Below, piece after piece: positions 12,112-23,370 of a DNA stretch of 64,000 nt. The stretch lies in the NCBI RefSeq assembly GCF_029227915.1, contig NC_079879.1, positions 3,782,001 through 3,846,000 on the forward strand, in the 5' to 3' direction. Origin of the DNA: Hydractinia symbiolongicarpus. Taxonomy: Eukaryota > Cnidaria > Hydrozoa > Anthoathecata > Hydractiniidae. The position numbers and the translations under genes are program-made. The stretch's first letter is position 1, and the number at the start of each line of letters is the position of its first letter. The notes under the pieces were generated by a model that saw only the letters and a list, made by a program, of their open reading frames with translations, did no database searches and had not been told where the DNA came from.

Positions 12112-14336
12112 CTAGTCGATTAGGCCCGTGGAAAAATCCACTTAGGCAGAAAAATCTAGTTAGTAGAAAGTACAACATTGACAGTCACAACCCAGACAGT
12201 TACGACAACAATAATAATAATGTCAGAAATAACACATATCTCAAATATGTATACATCTTATTATGTGATTATGTTGAAAACCTTCAATATTTTAATCTGA
12301 AGTGTCGAAAAGAAAGGCTTGCAACAGCAAGCACAGATCTATGAAATAAGTTCTTTAAGCATTTTAAACATTGTCTTTTCCCTAAATGCTTATACAACAA
12401 TACAACCTGAACAATATCAAAAAGCCAAACTTAAACAAACACAAAACACCTAAAAACAAAAAGTTAAACTTTGAAAAATCATTTATTCGGTTGCATACCA
12501 TCCTCTCCAGCAAAAATATGCACAAAATGTAAAAATTAACCGGTTAACAAAACAATTTTTTGTCTAATGATCCGTACTGACTTTACCAAACATTTTAACC
12601 TGAAATGTCGAAAAAGCAATGAGCAAGGAGTAAATTTCAAATCAACAAAAATTATTATTTTGAAAACATTGTATATATATATGGTCCTTCCTCACAAAAG
12701 TTTACAATAAATGTAGAACACAAAGGTTTATGAGGAGCAAATCAAAATATGAACAAAAATCAGTTCAATTGGCATGTTCTATATTGTCTTCAGCCATAAA
12801 ATCTTCCACAAAATTGATATGAAACCCATCAAATTCAACTCAGAAAAAGCAGTCATTTAAGTGCATACAAAAATACAACTTGTAGAATATCAAATTATTA
12901 TTTTTAGTATATATAATTGCATATGGTCCTTCCTCACAACAGTTAAATTTTTGCACTAAAATAGCAACGCAAAATACAAATTCTAAATAATTCCTATGGT
13001 TTTCCTCAAAAGTTTAATCAAAATATAAAAGATGAGAGGTGAACGACAAAATCAAAGTTTGCAGAATTTAATTATTTTGGTATATATATGTCTATTGATA
13101 TATGCCCTTTATAACAATATTTCAATCCAAAATGTGAAAAAGAAAAACAGTTTGCAACAAAATCAGTTATTCTGATGATATTGCATACACTTTTTCTCCA
13201 CAAAAGTGTAAAAAAAGAATGGTTGTAGGAAATACTTCTGATTCAACAAAAATCAGTATTTGCATCTTGTATATACTCATTAAATATTACCCAAAATTTC
13301 AAAAAACTGTGATTTGGAACGCATCAATTTATAAATAGAGAGGGATCAGTCATTTCGGTATGTTGTACAGAGTCCTGCCCGGCATGAATTTATACAAAAT
13401 ATAAAAAAAACACTTTCGGTGTTGTACTCCCTCAAAAAAGTTGAAACTTTTCTTAATTGAGACAAAATGCCATAAACAAAAACATTTTAGTCAGAACATC
13501 TAGAACAACAAAAATCACTACACTTAAGGTACCAGAATTACTACATGTTAAATAAAAATCGTTTCGTCATATTGCATGTAACCGATGTATATAAGTTTAG
13601 TTACACAAAATGTGAAAAATACATTATTTGCATACACAAATTGTGAAAAATACATTATTTGCTTAAAAACAGTCCTTAAACTCTTCTTAAATATTATGTA
13701 ATACTTTTTTAAAAGTTGTTGTGGCTTGTTAATTTAAGCTTAAAATGTCAATTAAAATAAGTTACAGTCACATTCTTAGCAAAGACCACTAAGATTAGCT
13801 TACATGTAAAAAGCAACATAAAACTGAAGCTAACATAAGGTAGCTACAGCAGGTAATAGCTGGTCACTTAAATATAAACTGGAGACTTAGCTAGGTATAA
13901 ACAACATGGCTACATATTTATAAATTCCTAGCTACCTAGCTAGTTGTTGTTGGTGTGGTTGATGCTAGCTAACAAACATGTCTCCCATCAATAATATCAT
14001 CAAAACTGAAAAAAAACATAAACAAACCTTACAGAAACCTTTCTATACTTCATTTATATACCATGCCCCTTTTTAAATGCTTTTGTAAAGATTTATTTTG
14101 AAGGCAAGGGAAGACAAATGCTTAAAAAGGACAGCCATCTTTTTTGCAAACACAATTTCCGTTACTTTGTGCTAGAACTTCATTTAACAAACCACACAAA
14201 ACTCGCGGCTTTTCACGACAAAGAAGACATATTTTTTTCGGCAACATCAAAGATTTTTTTCGGCGACATCAAAGGAAAATGACGATATCAACTTTGCCTG
14301 TTACAGACACACGGAACTGGCTTATTAATATATAGA
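12112..14336 (-). mobile_element. Large Helitron-family element, copy C of the tandem run
   Basis: The 3' hairpin and CTAG lie at 12112-12150 and the 5' end TCTATATATTAATAAGCC at 14336, both on the minus strand and preceded by the insertion-site A. The 2.2-kb interior differs from copies A and B. It consists of degenerate repeated units (see 12170-13650) flanked by family-typical ends, including the sequence near the 5' end (GGCAACATCAAAG on the plus strand). No transposase (Rep/helicase) is encoded. Confidence 0.75.
12170..13650. repeat. Degenerate satellite-like units inside the Helitron
   Basis: Units of roughly 100-130 bp recur with motifs such as GGTCCTTCCTCACAA, GTTTACA..AAATGT and AACAAAAATCAGTT. 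The same unit type fills 40640-42400, showing that both large elements share this core. Confidence 0.65.
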
Positions 14337-17300
14337 TGATTGACGGTCTAGCATGTGCTGTCTCTCTGTTTCTAAACAGCAAAGTTATGTTGCAAATATC
14401 GTCTAAAACATGAAATCTACAAGAAAATTTTAATCAACACAAACAAAAGAACTTCTTACCGTTATAAAATTTTATGTCTGTTATGTGTCTATGTTTTATA
14501 CGTTGCGTGTCGTATCTGTTCTGTAAATTTTACACATAAGTTTTTACCTTGTTATTCTTAATTCTGTTATGGTCTACCTTACGTACGTAACAAAGTCGAT
14601 TTGAATTTCATGTCACCCTTGTGTAGTGTAACGTAGCTCTGTTGATATTTATTGGGGGAATGATCTGCTGTAGCACTGGGGATGGAGGAAAGTGGGGGTA
14701 AGGAACACAAAGCGTCGGAGGCCACAATTTTATAGGTTACCCGCAAAATGCAAATAATTTTTCTATAAAACTTGACACACTGGTTCTTCATCACAATAAA
14801 AATAGTACTGACTTTTAATTTTGGTGTAATTACATAGTTGCCACCTGTTGAAACGTAATGAAGGGGTATTAAATTTTTTAGGTATTAATGAAAAATGTAC
14901 GCTATGTTCTGAAAGTATAATAAGTATGTATAAGATGTACAAAAATATTATAATTATAAAAAGGTCTAATTAACGGGTGGCTAATTAAAAAAAACAATGG
15001 ACTCTTTATTGTGACGTCACGGGTTAATAAACACAGAAAAAAGAAAGAGTTAAAGATCAAAATAAGAAATTTTTTGAATGATATGTGACGAACATGCTTT
15101 ATTATTTTTTGTTAACCATCTGGATTTTTCAAGCGGGCAATACGAGCTTTTAGGCATTCTGATTGGCTTAGCGCTCTTCACGACGGGCTGATATTTTGCG
15201 GTATTGCCCGTCGTCAAAAAAAAAAAAAAAAAAAAAAAAAATGGTAGCTTGAAATGTAAACAAGCACGAAAAACAAGTTTTAAGAAGCATTGGAAATGAT
15301 ATATATAAATCTAACTCCTACAATACAGTTATCGCTAAAAACATTTTGATAGGGTAGAAACAAAAAAATAATGTCAAGTTTAACAGTTAAAATAACCAGA
15401 TTCAGCAACATTTCGTCTGGATGCTTCTTCAACATAGCTAGTTAACTAGCTATATTGTTCGTAAAACGATGATCTGATATCCAGTTTTATCAAAAATACT
15501 AAATACAGAACGACGAAATTATAACAAATACGTCTCCTCTTATTTTCGGATTCGCTCCTTCAACTTTTTAGGTTACCGAGTCAATGTAAAACTCGGCCCA
15601 TGTTATTCTTGGTTAGCTAGCTAGTTAAAAAAAATACCTCAATATTCGTTGTCACTATATTTTAGCTGCGCATTCAACTTTACACATTATTCTGTACGTG
15701 TCAAACTTCGTGATGTTTTGTTTACAAAGTTTTATTTTATGGGGACTTTCGAATTCTAAATAGAATGTTTGTTTCTAGACAGGACTGTTTCGAATTTTGA
15801 CCTCGAATGTTAACAAAAGTAGTGCTAGTGAATTATATTATTATAAGAACACTAAGCTAAAATTCTTATTTTTTATTTTTATCTAACTCATTCGTAATTA
15901 AAGATAAAGGGATATTATCTGTTCGATTTGTTGTTTAGTGTTTCTGGTATTAAACTGGGTGTCCCCTCATCACAACAAACTTTATCGGTTAAAGGTAGTA
16001 GTATGTTGTGGAAAATTGATTCAAAACACAAAACAAATGTTGTTGGTCATGACAGATATTTCTTAATTTCCAAAAAGTTTAAACGAACATAGTAAGTAAA
16101 ATATTTTTGGGTTTCTTGACTCAAGGATCTTGTTTCAGATGTTTCTTGAAAAAAACATTCAAAACAAACGTACTTATTTTCACCCTATACAACCACAAGA
16201 AAATATACGGATACTTAGTTGTGGAAAATATTTATTTATTTGTTAATATATTAGTTATCTTTGTAAATTTTAGGTTTTAGAAATTTATAATTTTCTTCTC
16301 TATCGCTTAAAATTTATTTTGTGACTGTCAAAAAATGATTTTTTCGCCTCTTCTTAAGCCACAAAACCGCAAAATTTTTTTATTTAAAGCGTTAATTTGT
16401 TAACGAAAAAAGTACAAAGGATATCATATCCGGGCGGAGGGGCGGTAGTTCCTAATTCATGTGACAAGATTTAAAGACATGAGATACACAAATTCGACTT
16501 TGTTATACGTGTTCTGTTACGTATAACTAGATTTTTATCAAATTAAAAAACGCATCCATTAAACAAACAGTCAGACACTTGGGAATTATATGTCGTGGTT
16601 ATCGTTTCTAAATGTTCTTCTTTGCATATTTCCCGAGCCTTTAGGGAAGTGAAACGTACGAGAGCTAGAAAGGGTGTTATTGGATGGTTATTCGATATTC
16701 GGTGATATTTTTTTGAGCAAAAGTGCGATAATTAGGTTGTCATATAAACCGAGCAGAAATCAATTTACTTGGTATGCTCGGTAGACTTTCGTTCAATTTC
16801 TTTGTTCACTACAGCAAATTAAATGGGTACAAAATAATATATGAAATCGTAAAATTTAATTTTATGAAAATTTTTCCTGTTTTAAATAATCGATTCATAG
16901 AGATGCAATTGAATTGAAAGTAAGTTATAAACCTCTCTAAAGTCACCGTACACGAAGAATTCTCGGCGTTGGAGGGAACAGCTCCCTCATGGCAATCCAA
17001 TGTCTATATGCGAACAAAAGATTAATTAAAACGTGTGAATATTTATTTTGGTTTTATAAAAAAATGTTTTAATTTTAGAATTAATTTCCCGAATAGTTCT
17101 CTTTATTTCAAGAGAACAATAACTTTTAATTAGTTAAGCAAAAAATATGCGATTTTTACACGCTCTTTCCGGTAGTAAACTTTTTGCACTGTCGAATTGC
17201 GAAATAAGTAAAAATTGTGCTCGTTTCTTGGTAAAAAAAAATATAGCGTACATTTCGTGTATATTAGATAATAAACGTTTATACAATTTACTCATTTAGT

Positions 17301-17349
17301 TAAAGAAATATGGAAATCTGCTAGACATGTGTGACGCGCTCTTCATGTA
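14337..17349. other. Intergenic stretch with an inverted-repeat element and a poly-A run
   Basis: No supported gene. 15135-15213 contains an inverted repeat (CGGGCAATAC ... GTATTGCCCG) followed by a 26-base A run (15216-15241). The same terminal motif recurs near 20060, suggesting a small repetitive element. The remainder is AT-rich. Confidence 0.45.
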
Positions 17350-18555
17350 CTAAGTAACAGACGTGGTAGTGAATCTGGTATTGTTGTTTTCAAAAACATC
17401 ATCATTGTTTTTCGTGAAAACAGTCAAATTCAAAGCCATTTTGCTAATTGTTGGAGATCCCAAAATGGTGTTTTCAGTTGAGCTTCGAATCCTTGTGTTT
17501 TCAGTTGCGCTACGAATTGTCTTTGAAGTAAGTCCTGGTTTCCTTTTAATTTCAAAACTGATCTTTTTTCGTGTACACAATGTTAATCTACGAGATAGTC
17601 TTTTGATTTCCAACTTCATTTTAGGATGCATAAAAGCATATATGAATACGTTAACACAGCTATTCGCTGTGTGGAAGACCTTCAGAGCGGCGTTAATGTT
17701 AAGAAGTTTTTGATCAAATACCATTTTGGGAGGGATCACAAGAGAAACATGATATGACAGTTGATACAAGTCTCTCGGGTAAATGCAAAACGCAAAAACA
17801 GTGCCCATTGTCAACAGTAAACGCATAGCTCGCCTATTTTTTTCTTTTCGATATTTCTTCGTGACTTCGTCAAATCCCATCACATCTTTCCTCCGTAAAA
17901 TAAGATACACCCTTGTAATTGTAGCAACAAAGATAATTAGAAACAAAATATCACTTATTAGCAAAGAGCAGATTCTTGGTATAATGTATGTTAATAAATG
18001 ATCGCCGTACCCTTGACATGTTTTTTGACCATGGGATGTTAAATACCAAGTATAATCAAAATATGACAACATAGAAAGTAGCAACGCAACAGCAACTGCC
18101 TTATAGATGGTTTTACTTGAAAACGAACTTTTTAAAGGTGTCACAATTGCTCGATCACGATCAAGTGCCATGATTAATATAATTCCTTGTGACCAACTCG
18201 TTGCAACAGGACCAATTGTTGGAAAGATCTTACAGCCAGCCTCGCCGAAATCCCATCTGCCATATTTTGTAACTGTATAATATATAAAAAGGGCTGGATT
18301 TGCAATCGATGCTATAAAATCCACCACAGCCAATAATAATATCAATATTTCCTGCTTCGAACGCAAGTCTTTATATTTTGCACCAAAAACATAAATGACG
18401 AAAGAATTGCCAATAACACCGACGCAAAATATAAGGGAGAATAGACCAACAAGAGCTTCGTCTAGTGTACTTAAAGAATTTGATAGAGAGGAAGTAACAT
18501 TGTTTGTTTCACTAGAAATATTCATTTCGACTTCTTTAAATTTATATGCACGCAA
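17350..18555 (-). CDS. Class A G-protein-coupled receptor, peptide-receptor-like
   Basis: Single-exon gene for up to 401 residues. The ATG at codon 11 (18525) is a plausible alternative start, because glycosylation sites N12 and N19 follow it. Key class A positions are present: GN in TM1 (49-50), D79 in TM2, C108 at the top of TM3 with C180 in the second extracellular loop as a disulfide pair, and NVFIY (302-306) in TM7. DRY reads DRD (132-134), and the TM6 CWxP region reads CIYP (257-260). A long basic C-terminal tail rich in serine and threonine suggests phosphorylation and arrestin control. The ligand is not identifiable. The shape resembles peptide/amine-type receptors expanded in cnidarians. 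Confidence 0.92.
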   Translation of the reverse strand: MRAYKFKEVEMNISSETNNVTSSLSNSLSTLDEALVGLFSLIFCVGVIGNSFVIYVFGAKYKDLRSKQEILILLLAVVDFIASIANPALFIYYTVTKYGRWDFGEAGCKIFPTIGPVATSWSQGIILIMALDRDRAIVTPLKSSFSSKTIYKAVAVALLLSMLSYFDYTWYLTSHGQKTCQGYGDHLLTYIIPRICSLLISDILFLIIFVATITRVYLILRRKDVMGFDEVTKKYRKEKNRRAMRLLLTMGTVFAFCIYPRDLYQLSYHVSLVIPPKMVFDQKLLNINAALKVFHTANSCVNVFIYAFMHPKMKLEIKRLSRRLTLCTRKKISFEIKRKPGLTSKTIRSATENTRIRSSTENTILGSPTISKMALNLTVFTKNNDDVFENNNTRFTTTSVT

Positions 18556-20246
18556 GTGTTTGCACAGGAGTTTACTGTTAACATTTTTCGTAATAGACCA
18601 GAAATATTGTTCTTTGCTTGTTCGCTAACTTAAACTTGTAATTTTCTTGAAACGCAACAAAACATTAATAACGAACAATTGTGAAAAATGTTTGATATTT
18701 ATGATGCGAAACAAATGTCTCTTGAGAAACACCAATTGTGCTCGTTATAATATGGTGTTATGTTTTTTTACAAAGCGCTAACGGGCGTATTTAACAGAGC
18801 CAAAGAAAATCGCAGTTGTATTTAACAATTTTAAAAGTTATTTAAGTTATTCTATGCAAAAAAAATGTCGTGTTAAATATATTGACAACTATTCCAATAT
18901 AACCGCGATTGTCGGCCACCTTTGATTGTTGCTTGGCATTTTGGCAAATTGGCAAATTTTACTCGCCACTCATTCTCTTTTCGCATTTCTTAAAAAACGA
19001 AAAAGTCTGTCGAACCCTTTTTTGTCTGTGAAAATACCCAACTGTGAATATTTTTGATAAGTAAACTCTCCGATATTGTGGAAACAAAATTATTTTCGCA
19101 GTCTTTGAAAAAGAATTTTGTTGGATGAATATTTTAAAAATACTAAAATCTGTGTAAAAGCAGTTCGAAAAAAGATCCCCCGAACAACTCAATAAACCAC
19201 GTGGTAAATAAATAGACCAAGACTAATCAATCATGATATGTCAAAGAGAAATTTCAGTTAGACAGTTACTGCATAGGACCGTGTATGTCCAGTGACTGAA
19301 AAAACATTGAATCCGAATAATAACTGGTTTATTTAAAAAAATGTGGCAGAAAAATGCACCTGTTGTTTGCGTATAATTGAACGAGATATCATACCCAGAT
19401 TTCGGTGCATTTTTCAAGCAATAGAAAACACCAGTTTTTTGTGCAGTATTGTCACTCGTGTAGGGTGAGCAATAAAACTGTACGCTAGAAATTGTAAAAT
19501 GGTAAAACAGGAACACGTTGTTGTGTGTTGTTCTGAAATAGCAAACGTAGCTTTACAGTACTGCTGAACGTAAAATTAAACCTAATTGGGACCCAGTGAA
19601 CTATAATTAGTCAAAATTTTTTTTATAGTTGCACGCATGAAATACCAGGACGTCTGAACTTGTAAACAAAAATTATGTAATAATTTTTGTTATTATATAC
19701 CTGTCAACTCTTTTTTATATACAGTAAATCTAAATGTTCCGTACAACCGTGCAATAACTGACGCGATATTCCACGCTTGTTTTGGTATTTTCAATTTACA
19801 ATGCAATGACTTCCGTAAAATGCAATGACTTCCGAAAACAAAAACGAAATCGAGATATCGTTACTCTCTTTCATGGACCTTCTATTTGGCAAAGATGCAA
19901 TAGAGAAATAGAAAATGCCTGACAAAAAAAGAGATGTTAGGTATATAATAAAGCATTTATTACCCGGGAAAAAGGGCGGTATCGATATTTTCGAAAATCG
20001 TGCAATTTGATTGGTTAGAACTTACGTCATAATGGGCGATATTCCACGGTATTGCCCGCTACCATAGCAACGATTTTAAAGCTTAACATGGTAGCAATAA
20101 ATGTAAGTAAACACGAAAAGAATTCTATGTTGTAGCTGCAATAAAAACCTATAATGCTTACACGATATTCGATTTAAAAAAATATATTTTTAGTTCGAAT
20201 GGACGTTTCATATGGGAATAGTTTCTATAAAGACATGGTTTCTGTA
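18556..20246. other. Intergenic stretch with a short repetitive element
   Basis: No domain-bearing frame. 19960-20120 resembles 15120-15290 (GATTGG..., GGTATTGCCCG, then an ATGGTAGC...AAATGTAA...CACGAAAA tail), indicating two copies of one repeat family. Confidence 0.45.
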
Positions 20247-20403
20247 TCTCTATAATAATAGCCGTCGTCTGTCTGTCTCTGCGTGGACCCCCCGCTGAGT
20301 TAGAAAATGATGTTGCGGAAACACGAATATCAAATGCGATATATTTTTATCCACTTTGCTGCGACAGGTAAATATAAAGGACGGGCGACTAATCAACGAC
20401 TAG
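20247..20403 (+). mobile_element. Mini-Helitron copy 1 of a tandem array
   Basis: Starts TCTCTATAATAATAGCC after an A and ends CTAG. It is 157 bp and lacks the internal part of the 3' hairpin that copies 2 and 3 keep (ACCCGTGGA...CCACGGG). Confidence 0.82.
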
Positions 20404-20576
20404 TCTCTATAATAATAGCCGTCGTCTGTCTGTCTCTGCGCGGACCCCCGCTGAGTTAGAAAATCATGTTACGGAAACACGAATATCAAATGCAATATAT
20501 TTTTATCCACTTTGTTGCAACGGGTAAATATAAAGGACGGGCGAACCCGTGGATTTTTCCACGGGCTAACGACTAG
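20404..20576 (+). mobile_element. Mini-Helitron copy 2 of a tandem array
   Basis: Runs from TCTCTATAATAATAGCC to a CCGTGGATTTTTCCACGG hairpin and CTAG, 173 bp. It begins at the base after the CTAG of copy 1. Its sequence is nearly identical to copies 1 and 3. Confidence 0.88.
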
Positions 20577-20750
20577 TCTCTATAATAATGGCCGTCGTCT
20601 GTCTGTCTCTGCGCGGACCCCCCGCTGAGTTAGAAAATGATGTTACGGGAAACACGAAATATCAAATGAGATATATTTTTATCCACTTTGTTGTGACGGG
20701 TAAATATAAAGGACGGACGAACCCGTGGATTTTCCACGGGCAACGACTAG
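20577..20750 (+). mobile_element. Mini-Helitron copy 3 of a tandem array
   Basis: 174 bp from TCTCTATAATAATGGCC to a hairpin and CTAG, followed by the insertion-site T at 20751. It joins copy 2 without a spacer. Confidence 0.88.
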
Positions 20751-21101
20751 TCCTACTTATAATGTTATATTTTTTATTGTAAAATGCAGTACCCGGATAA
20801 TAATCCATATAATAACTCTGTCACGTATTGCCCTTGCAAGCTCGGGCAAAACTTTCACTTCGGTCAATATTATCCGGTATTGCTCACATAAACAGTTATT
20901 ATAGGGTTAATATTGCATGCTCGTTCGTCAAATATCAAGATTTATCCACTCTTGGTCTCGAGATACGCACTTTATTAGTGAAAATTTTGCATTCGCACTA
21001 CCTGTAAACCCGCCGCTGCTTTTAATGGGTAAACTCGTTTGTAAAACAAACTAGTGGGTATATGGAAAAACGGGTCCTGAAAAAATGTTCGTATTTAACA
21101 T

Positions 21102-21959
21102 CTATGGGCACATTAAACCATGAGCAACGGTGAAATCCACCTTGGACCGCGCATACTTGAGCACATTTTGAAATTCGCCGATTTCCTTACCCGTGTCGCT
21201 AGGCCTAATTACCAGGTCTTCGAAGGTCGTCAAGTACAAGCGTTGAGCGTCAATCGCGCTGCCTTGGTTGCCGAGAATGCCGGAACTCGCGTTTTCTTGA
21301 CTCTCGAGGATGAGGTAAGCGTAGAACCGTATACTTTGCGATAACCGTTCAAGACCTATACGAGTGAGACCCTGGGATTTTTCCAGGATCCAGCGGCTCC
21401 AAGAGTCCTCGTCCAGATAGCTAGGGCCCGAGTCGGGATAGTCCGAGCGATGAAGTTGCCAACTGCTGAAAAGGGTCTCGTTCCTCCATTCGTGTTCGCT
21501 GTCGCTTACCCCAAATTCACGAGCTAGTTGCCGGAATTTTTCCTTGTGGAAGGGGTTGTTGAGACGTTGGAACCTATCGAAGCCCGGTAGAGAGATGTCG
21601 AGCTCCGCTAGAATTTTGCGTATCTGGAAGTAAACGTGGAAGTAGTACACAGTACAAACTAGAGGCAAAGAGGATTGTAAATGCTGCATGGAAATGCCAC
21701 AAGCGGATGTTGCGCAAAAGACGGCGAAATGAAGCTGAGTAGACCAGATATTGAAAGGGTGGCCCCGCCACTCCTTCACTACTGTGCCTGAATGAAATTC
21801 GTAGTCGACGAAAATGTCTGTTAATTTCACCATGAACGAGTACCCCTTTGTGTCAATAACGATGCTCTGTACTGAAAGGTCATCTCCCTTGAGCCTCTCC
21901 AAATAGCGCCCATGGGTAAGGGCGTACTTTTCCTTTGGGTTGTACGAGTAAATGTTCAT
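21102..21959 (-). CDS. Unrecognised 285-residue island protein
   Basis: Intact frame from ATG (21959) to TAG, GC-richer than the host genes. The protein is soluble-looking and mixed in charge. A cysteine/alanine-rich hydrophobic patch (about residues 79-92, AVFCATSACGIS) precedes a second hydrophobic stretch (about 99-113), and the C-terminal third is helical. No catalytic motif is evident. I have a weak memory of similar uncharacterised proteins in other cnidarian genomes, which would fit a widespread mobile element. A structural (virion) role is possible but unproven. It is divergent from the plus-strand frame that opens at 21971, with about 11 bp between them, so any shared promoter would have to overlap the genes. 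Confidence 0.55.
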   Translation of the reverse strand: MNIYSYNPKEKYALTHGRYLERLKGDDLSVQSIVIDTKGYSFMVKLTDIFVDYEFHSGTVVKEWRGHPFNIWSTQLHFAVFCATSACGISMQHLQSSLPLVCTVYYFHVYFQIRKILAELDISLPGFDRFQRLNNPFHKEKFRQLAREFGVSDSEHEWRNETLFSSWQLHRSDYPDSGPSYLDEDSWSRWILEKSQGLTRIGLERLSQSIRFYAYLILESQENASSGILGNQGSAIDAQRLYLTTFEDLVIRPSDTGKEIGEFQNVLKYARSKVDFTVAHGLMCP

Positions 21960-21970
21960 GTTTGTTATAA

Positions 21971-22642
21971 CAAAGGAAGCAACTCTATGTCACAGATATA
22001 GAAAAGCCTGTAATCTTCTCCGAGAGACTGGAGGAAAACACCAATATTACCCCGTGGTCTCTGAGTATCAGAGGAACGTGGGATAACCTATTCTCTAAGG
22101 GAAAATTTACTATACGTAAGCCGGGGTCTGAGACCGTTATAACGATTGAAGAAGGGTGGTATCGCATCGAGGACCTTGCAGGGATTGTGAATAGCCGGGC
22201 CGGGGATCGAATTCGATTTTTTGTGCTCAGAAATGGTATCTGCAGACTCCGTGTTGGTAATGGCTACACCGTGCAAATAGACAAGCATATCAGAGATTTG
22301 ATGGGTTGGACAATCAAAAATGATTCATCTGAGAAGTTGGGTGCGAAGAGCAAAAAGCACGAGAGCATCAGACTATTGGCAGAGACCAAGCTCAACTCCA
22401 TCGTTGACTTGATCTCGAGAGCCGTGGAGAATGGTGTGATTAGCGATTACGAGTTCAGTCTAATCATACAAGAGAAGCAAAAGTACATGGCGTTGATGGA
22501 GCAAGCCCGACAACGAACGCGCAAAATCGTGGACTCGATTAATGAACGGGAACGACAGCAGCTTGTCGCGCGTGGTCGAGAAGAGTCGAAGGAGGAACTG
22601 CTAAAAAAACTTCAATCTGCACAGTATGTCAGCGGTACTTAG
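21971..22642 (+). CDS. Unrecognised island protein, about 223 codons, no early ATG
   Basis: Open from the base after TAA (21968-21970) to TAG at 22640. The translation is convincing throughout: a beta-rich N-terminal half containing ITIEEGWYRIEDLAGIV and RIRFFVLRNGICRLRVG, then a lysine/glutamate-rich coiled-coil C-terminal half (about residues 115-215). The first in-frame ATG falls only near 22300, inside the conserved-looking region. The true start is therefore either lost by mutation or non-AUG. It converges on the gene at 22699-22965. Function unknown; the coiled-coil tail would suit a structural or assembly role. Confidence 0.5.
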   Translation, partial: QRKQLYVTDIEKPVIFSERLEENTNITPWSLSIRGTWDNLFSKGKFTIRKPGSETVITIEEGWYRIEDLAGIVNSRAGDRIRFFVLRNGICRLRVGNGYTVQIDKHIRDLMGWTIKNDSSEKLGAKSKKHESIRLLAETKLNSIVDLISRAVENGVISDYEFSLIIQEKQKYMALMEQARQRTRKIVDSINERERQQLVARGREESKEELLKKLQSAQYVSGT

Positions 22643-22698
22643 AGGAGCCGCCCGCGTATTCATAGGGTCTACTGTGTTAAGCAACACACGAGATCACC

Positions 22699-22965
22699 TT
22701 ACTCGATTTCGAGCACTTCCCCAGTATTATAGTCGATGATAAGACCACAGTCATGTACGACACGCCGCTGTCTTTCAGTGAGCTGTCTCGAGTATTCTTC
22801 GAGGTTCTTCCACCACGCGATCCTGACGCACGGTTCTCAAAAGGGGCCGTCTGTTTGTGTCGAAACGGACTTGTACTTGGCCTTACGGATCGCATCGAGA
22901 AGACGGCTCCTATTCATAATTAAGTAGCAAGGAACGCGTAGTGCTTTCGCTTCTTTTTTGTTCAT
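22699..22965 (-). pseudogene. Small island gene (88 codons) with one in-frame TGA
   Basis: Reads from ATG at 22965 to TAA at 22699 in one frame, apart from a single TGA at 22837-22839 (codon 43). Both halves look coding: a basic N-terminus (MNKKEAKALR), then, after the stop, a tryptophan-containing helix and a stretch ending NTGEVLEIE. Without the stop the frame would be intact. It lies 45 bp downstream of the 119-residue gene in the same direction. Function unknown. Confidence 0.5.
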
Positions 22966-23010
22966 ATTTGTTTCTACGGCTAAAGATAACCATAGAACCC
23001 TTACGCGCCC

Positions 23011-23370
23011 TTACAGTATAGTGAAGCCCTCTTCATCATCATCAGAGTCACTAAAGTAGCAAGTGCCGTATCCCTCAACCTCCTTGTATTTGCACTCTTC
23101 CAAGTAGGTCTGCATATAGTAGTTTTTCCCTTGGTTGTATATACTCGCCAGCTTGATGATAGCCTTACACTCGCAGCTTTTTTGTGGTATCTTCTTCTTA
23201 TGGAGGTTGGTTCTGACTTTACCATCCCACATCTTGAGCTTGGTGCTGAGGTACCGCCCTTTTTTCACGCTGGTGTTGGTCAAGCAAATCCCCTCCAAAG
23301 ACTCCACCTTGTCCAAGATCTCCTCGTATTTTTCTAGCCACTCAGGATAGCTGGCCAGATCGAACGACAT
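23011..23370 (-). CDS. Unrecognised 119-residue island protein
   Basis: Intact frame that begins two bases after the stop of the preceding gene (TAA-CT-ATG), a spacing typical of viral or bacterial genes. The N-terminal half is rich in charged helix (about residues 8-27). A KKGRYLSTKLKMWDGK segment follows, then cysteines at residues about 65, 67 and 93 and an acidic aspartate run (about 108-113). It may bind nucleic acid or metal, but no family is recognised. Confidence 0.5.
   Translation of the reverse strand: MSFDLASYPEWLEKYEEILDKVESLEGICLTNTSVKKGRYLSTKLKMWDGKVRTNLHKKKIPQKSCECKAIIKLASIYNQGKNYYMQTYLEECKYKEVEGYGTCYFSDSDDDEEGFTIL

Noticed and set aside
14144-14335. 63-codon plus-strand frame
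   Set aside because: Lies within the 5' terminal part of the Helitron; the sequence is conserved as element DNA, not as protein.
17363-18628. Several plus-strand frames opposite the second GPCR
   Set aside because: Antisense shadows of the receptor gene, with no domain signal of their own.
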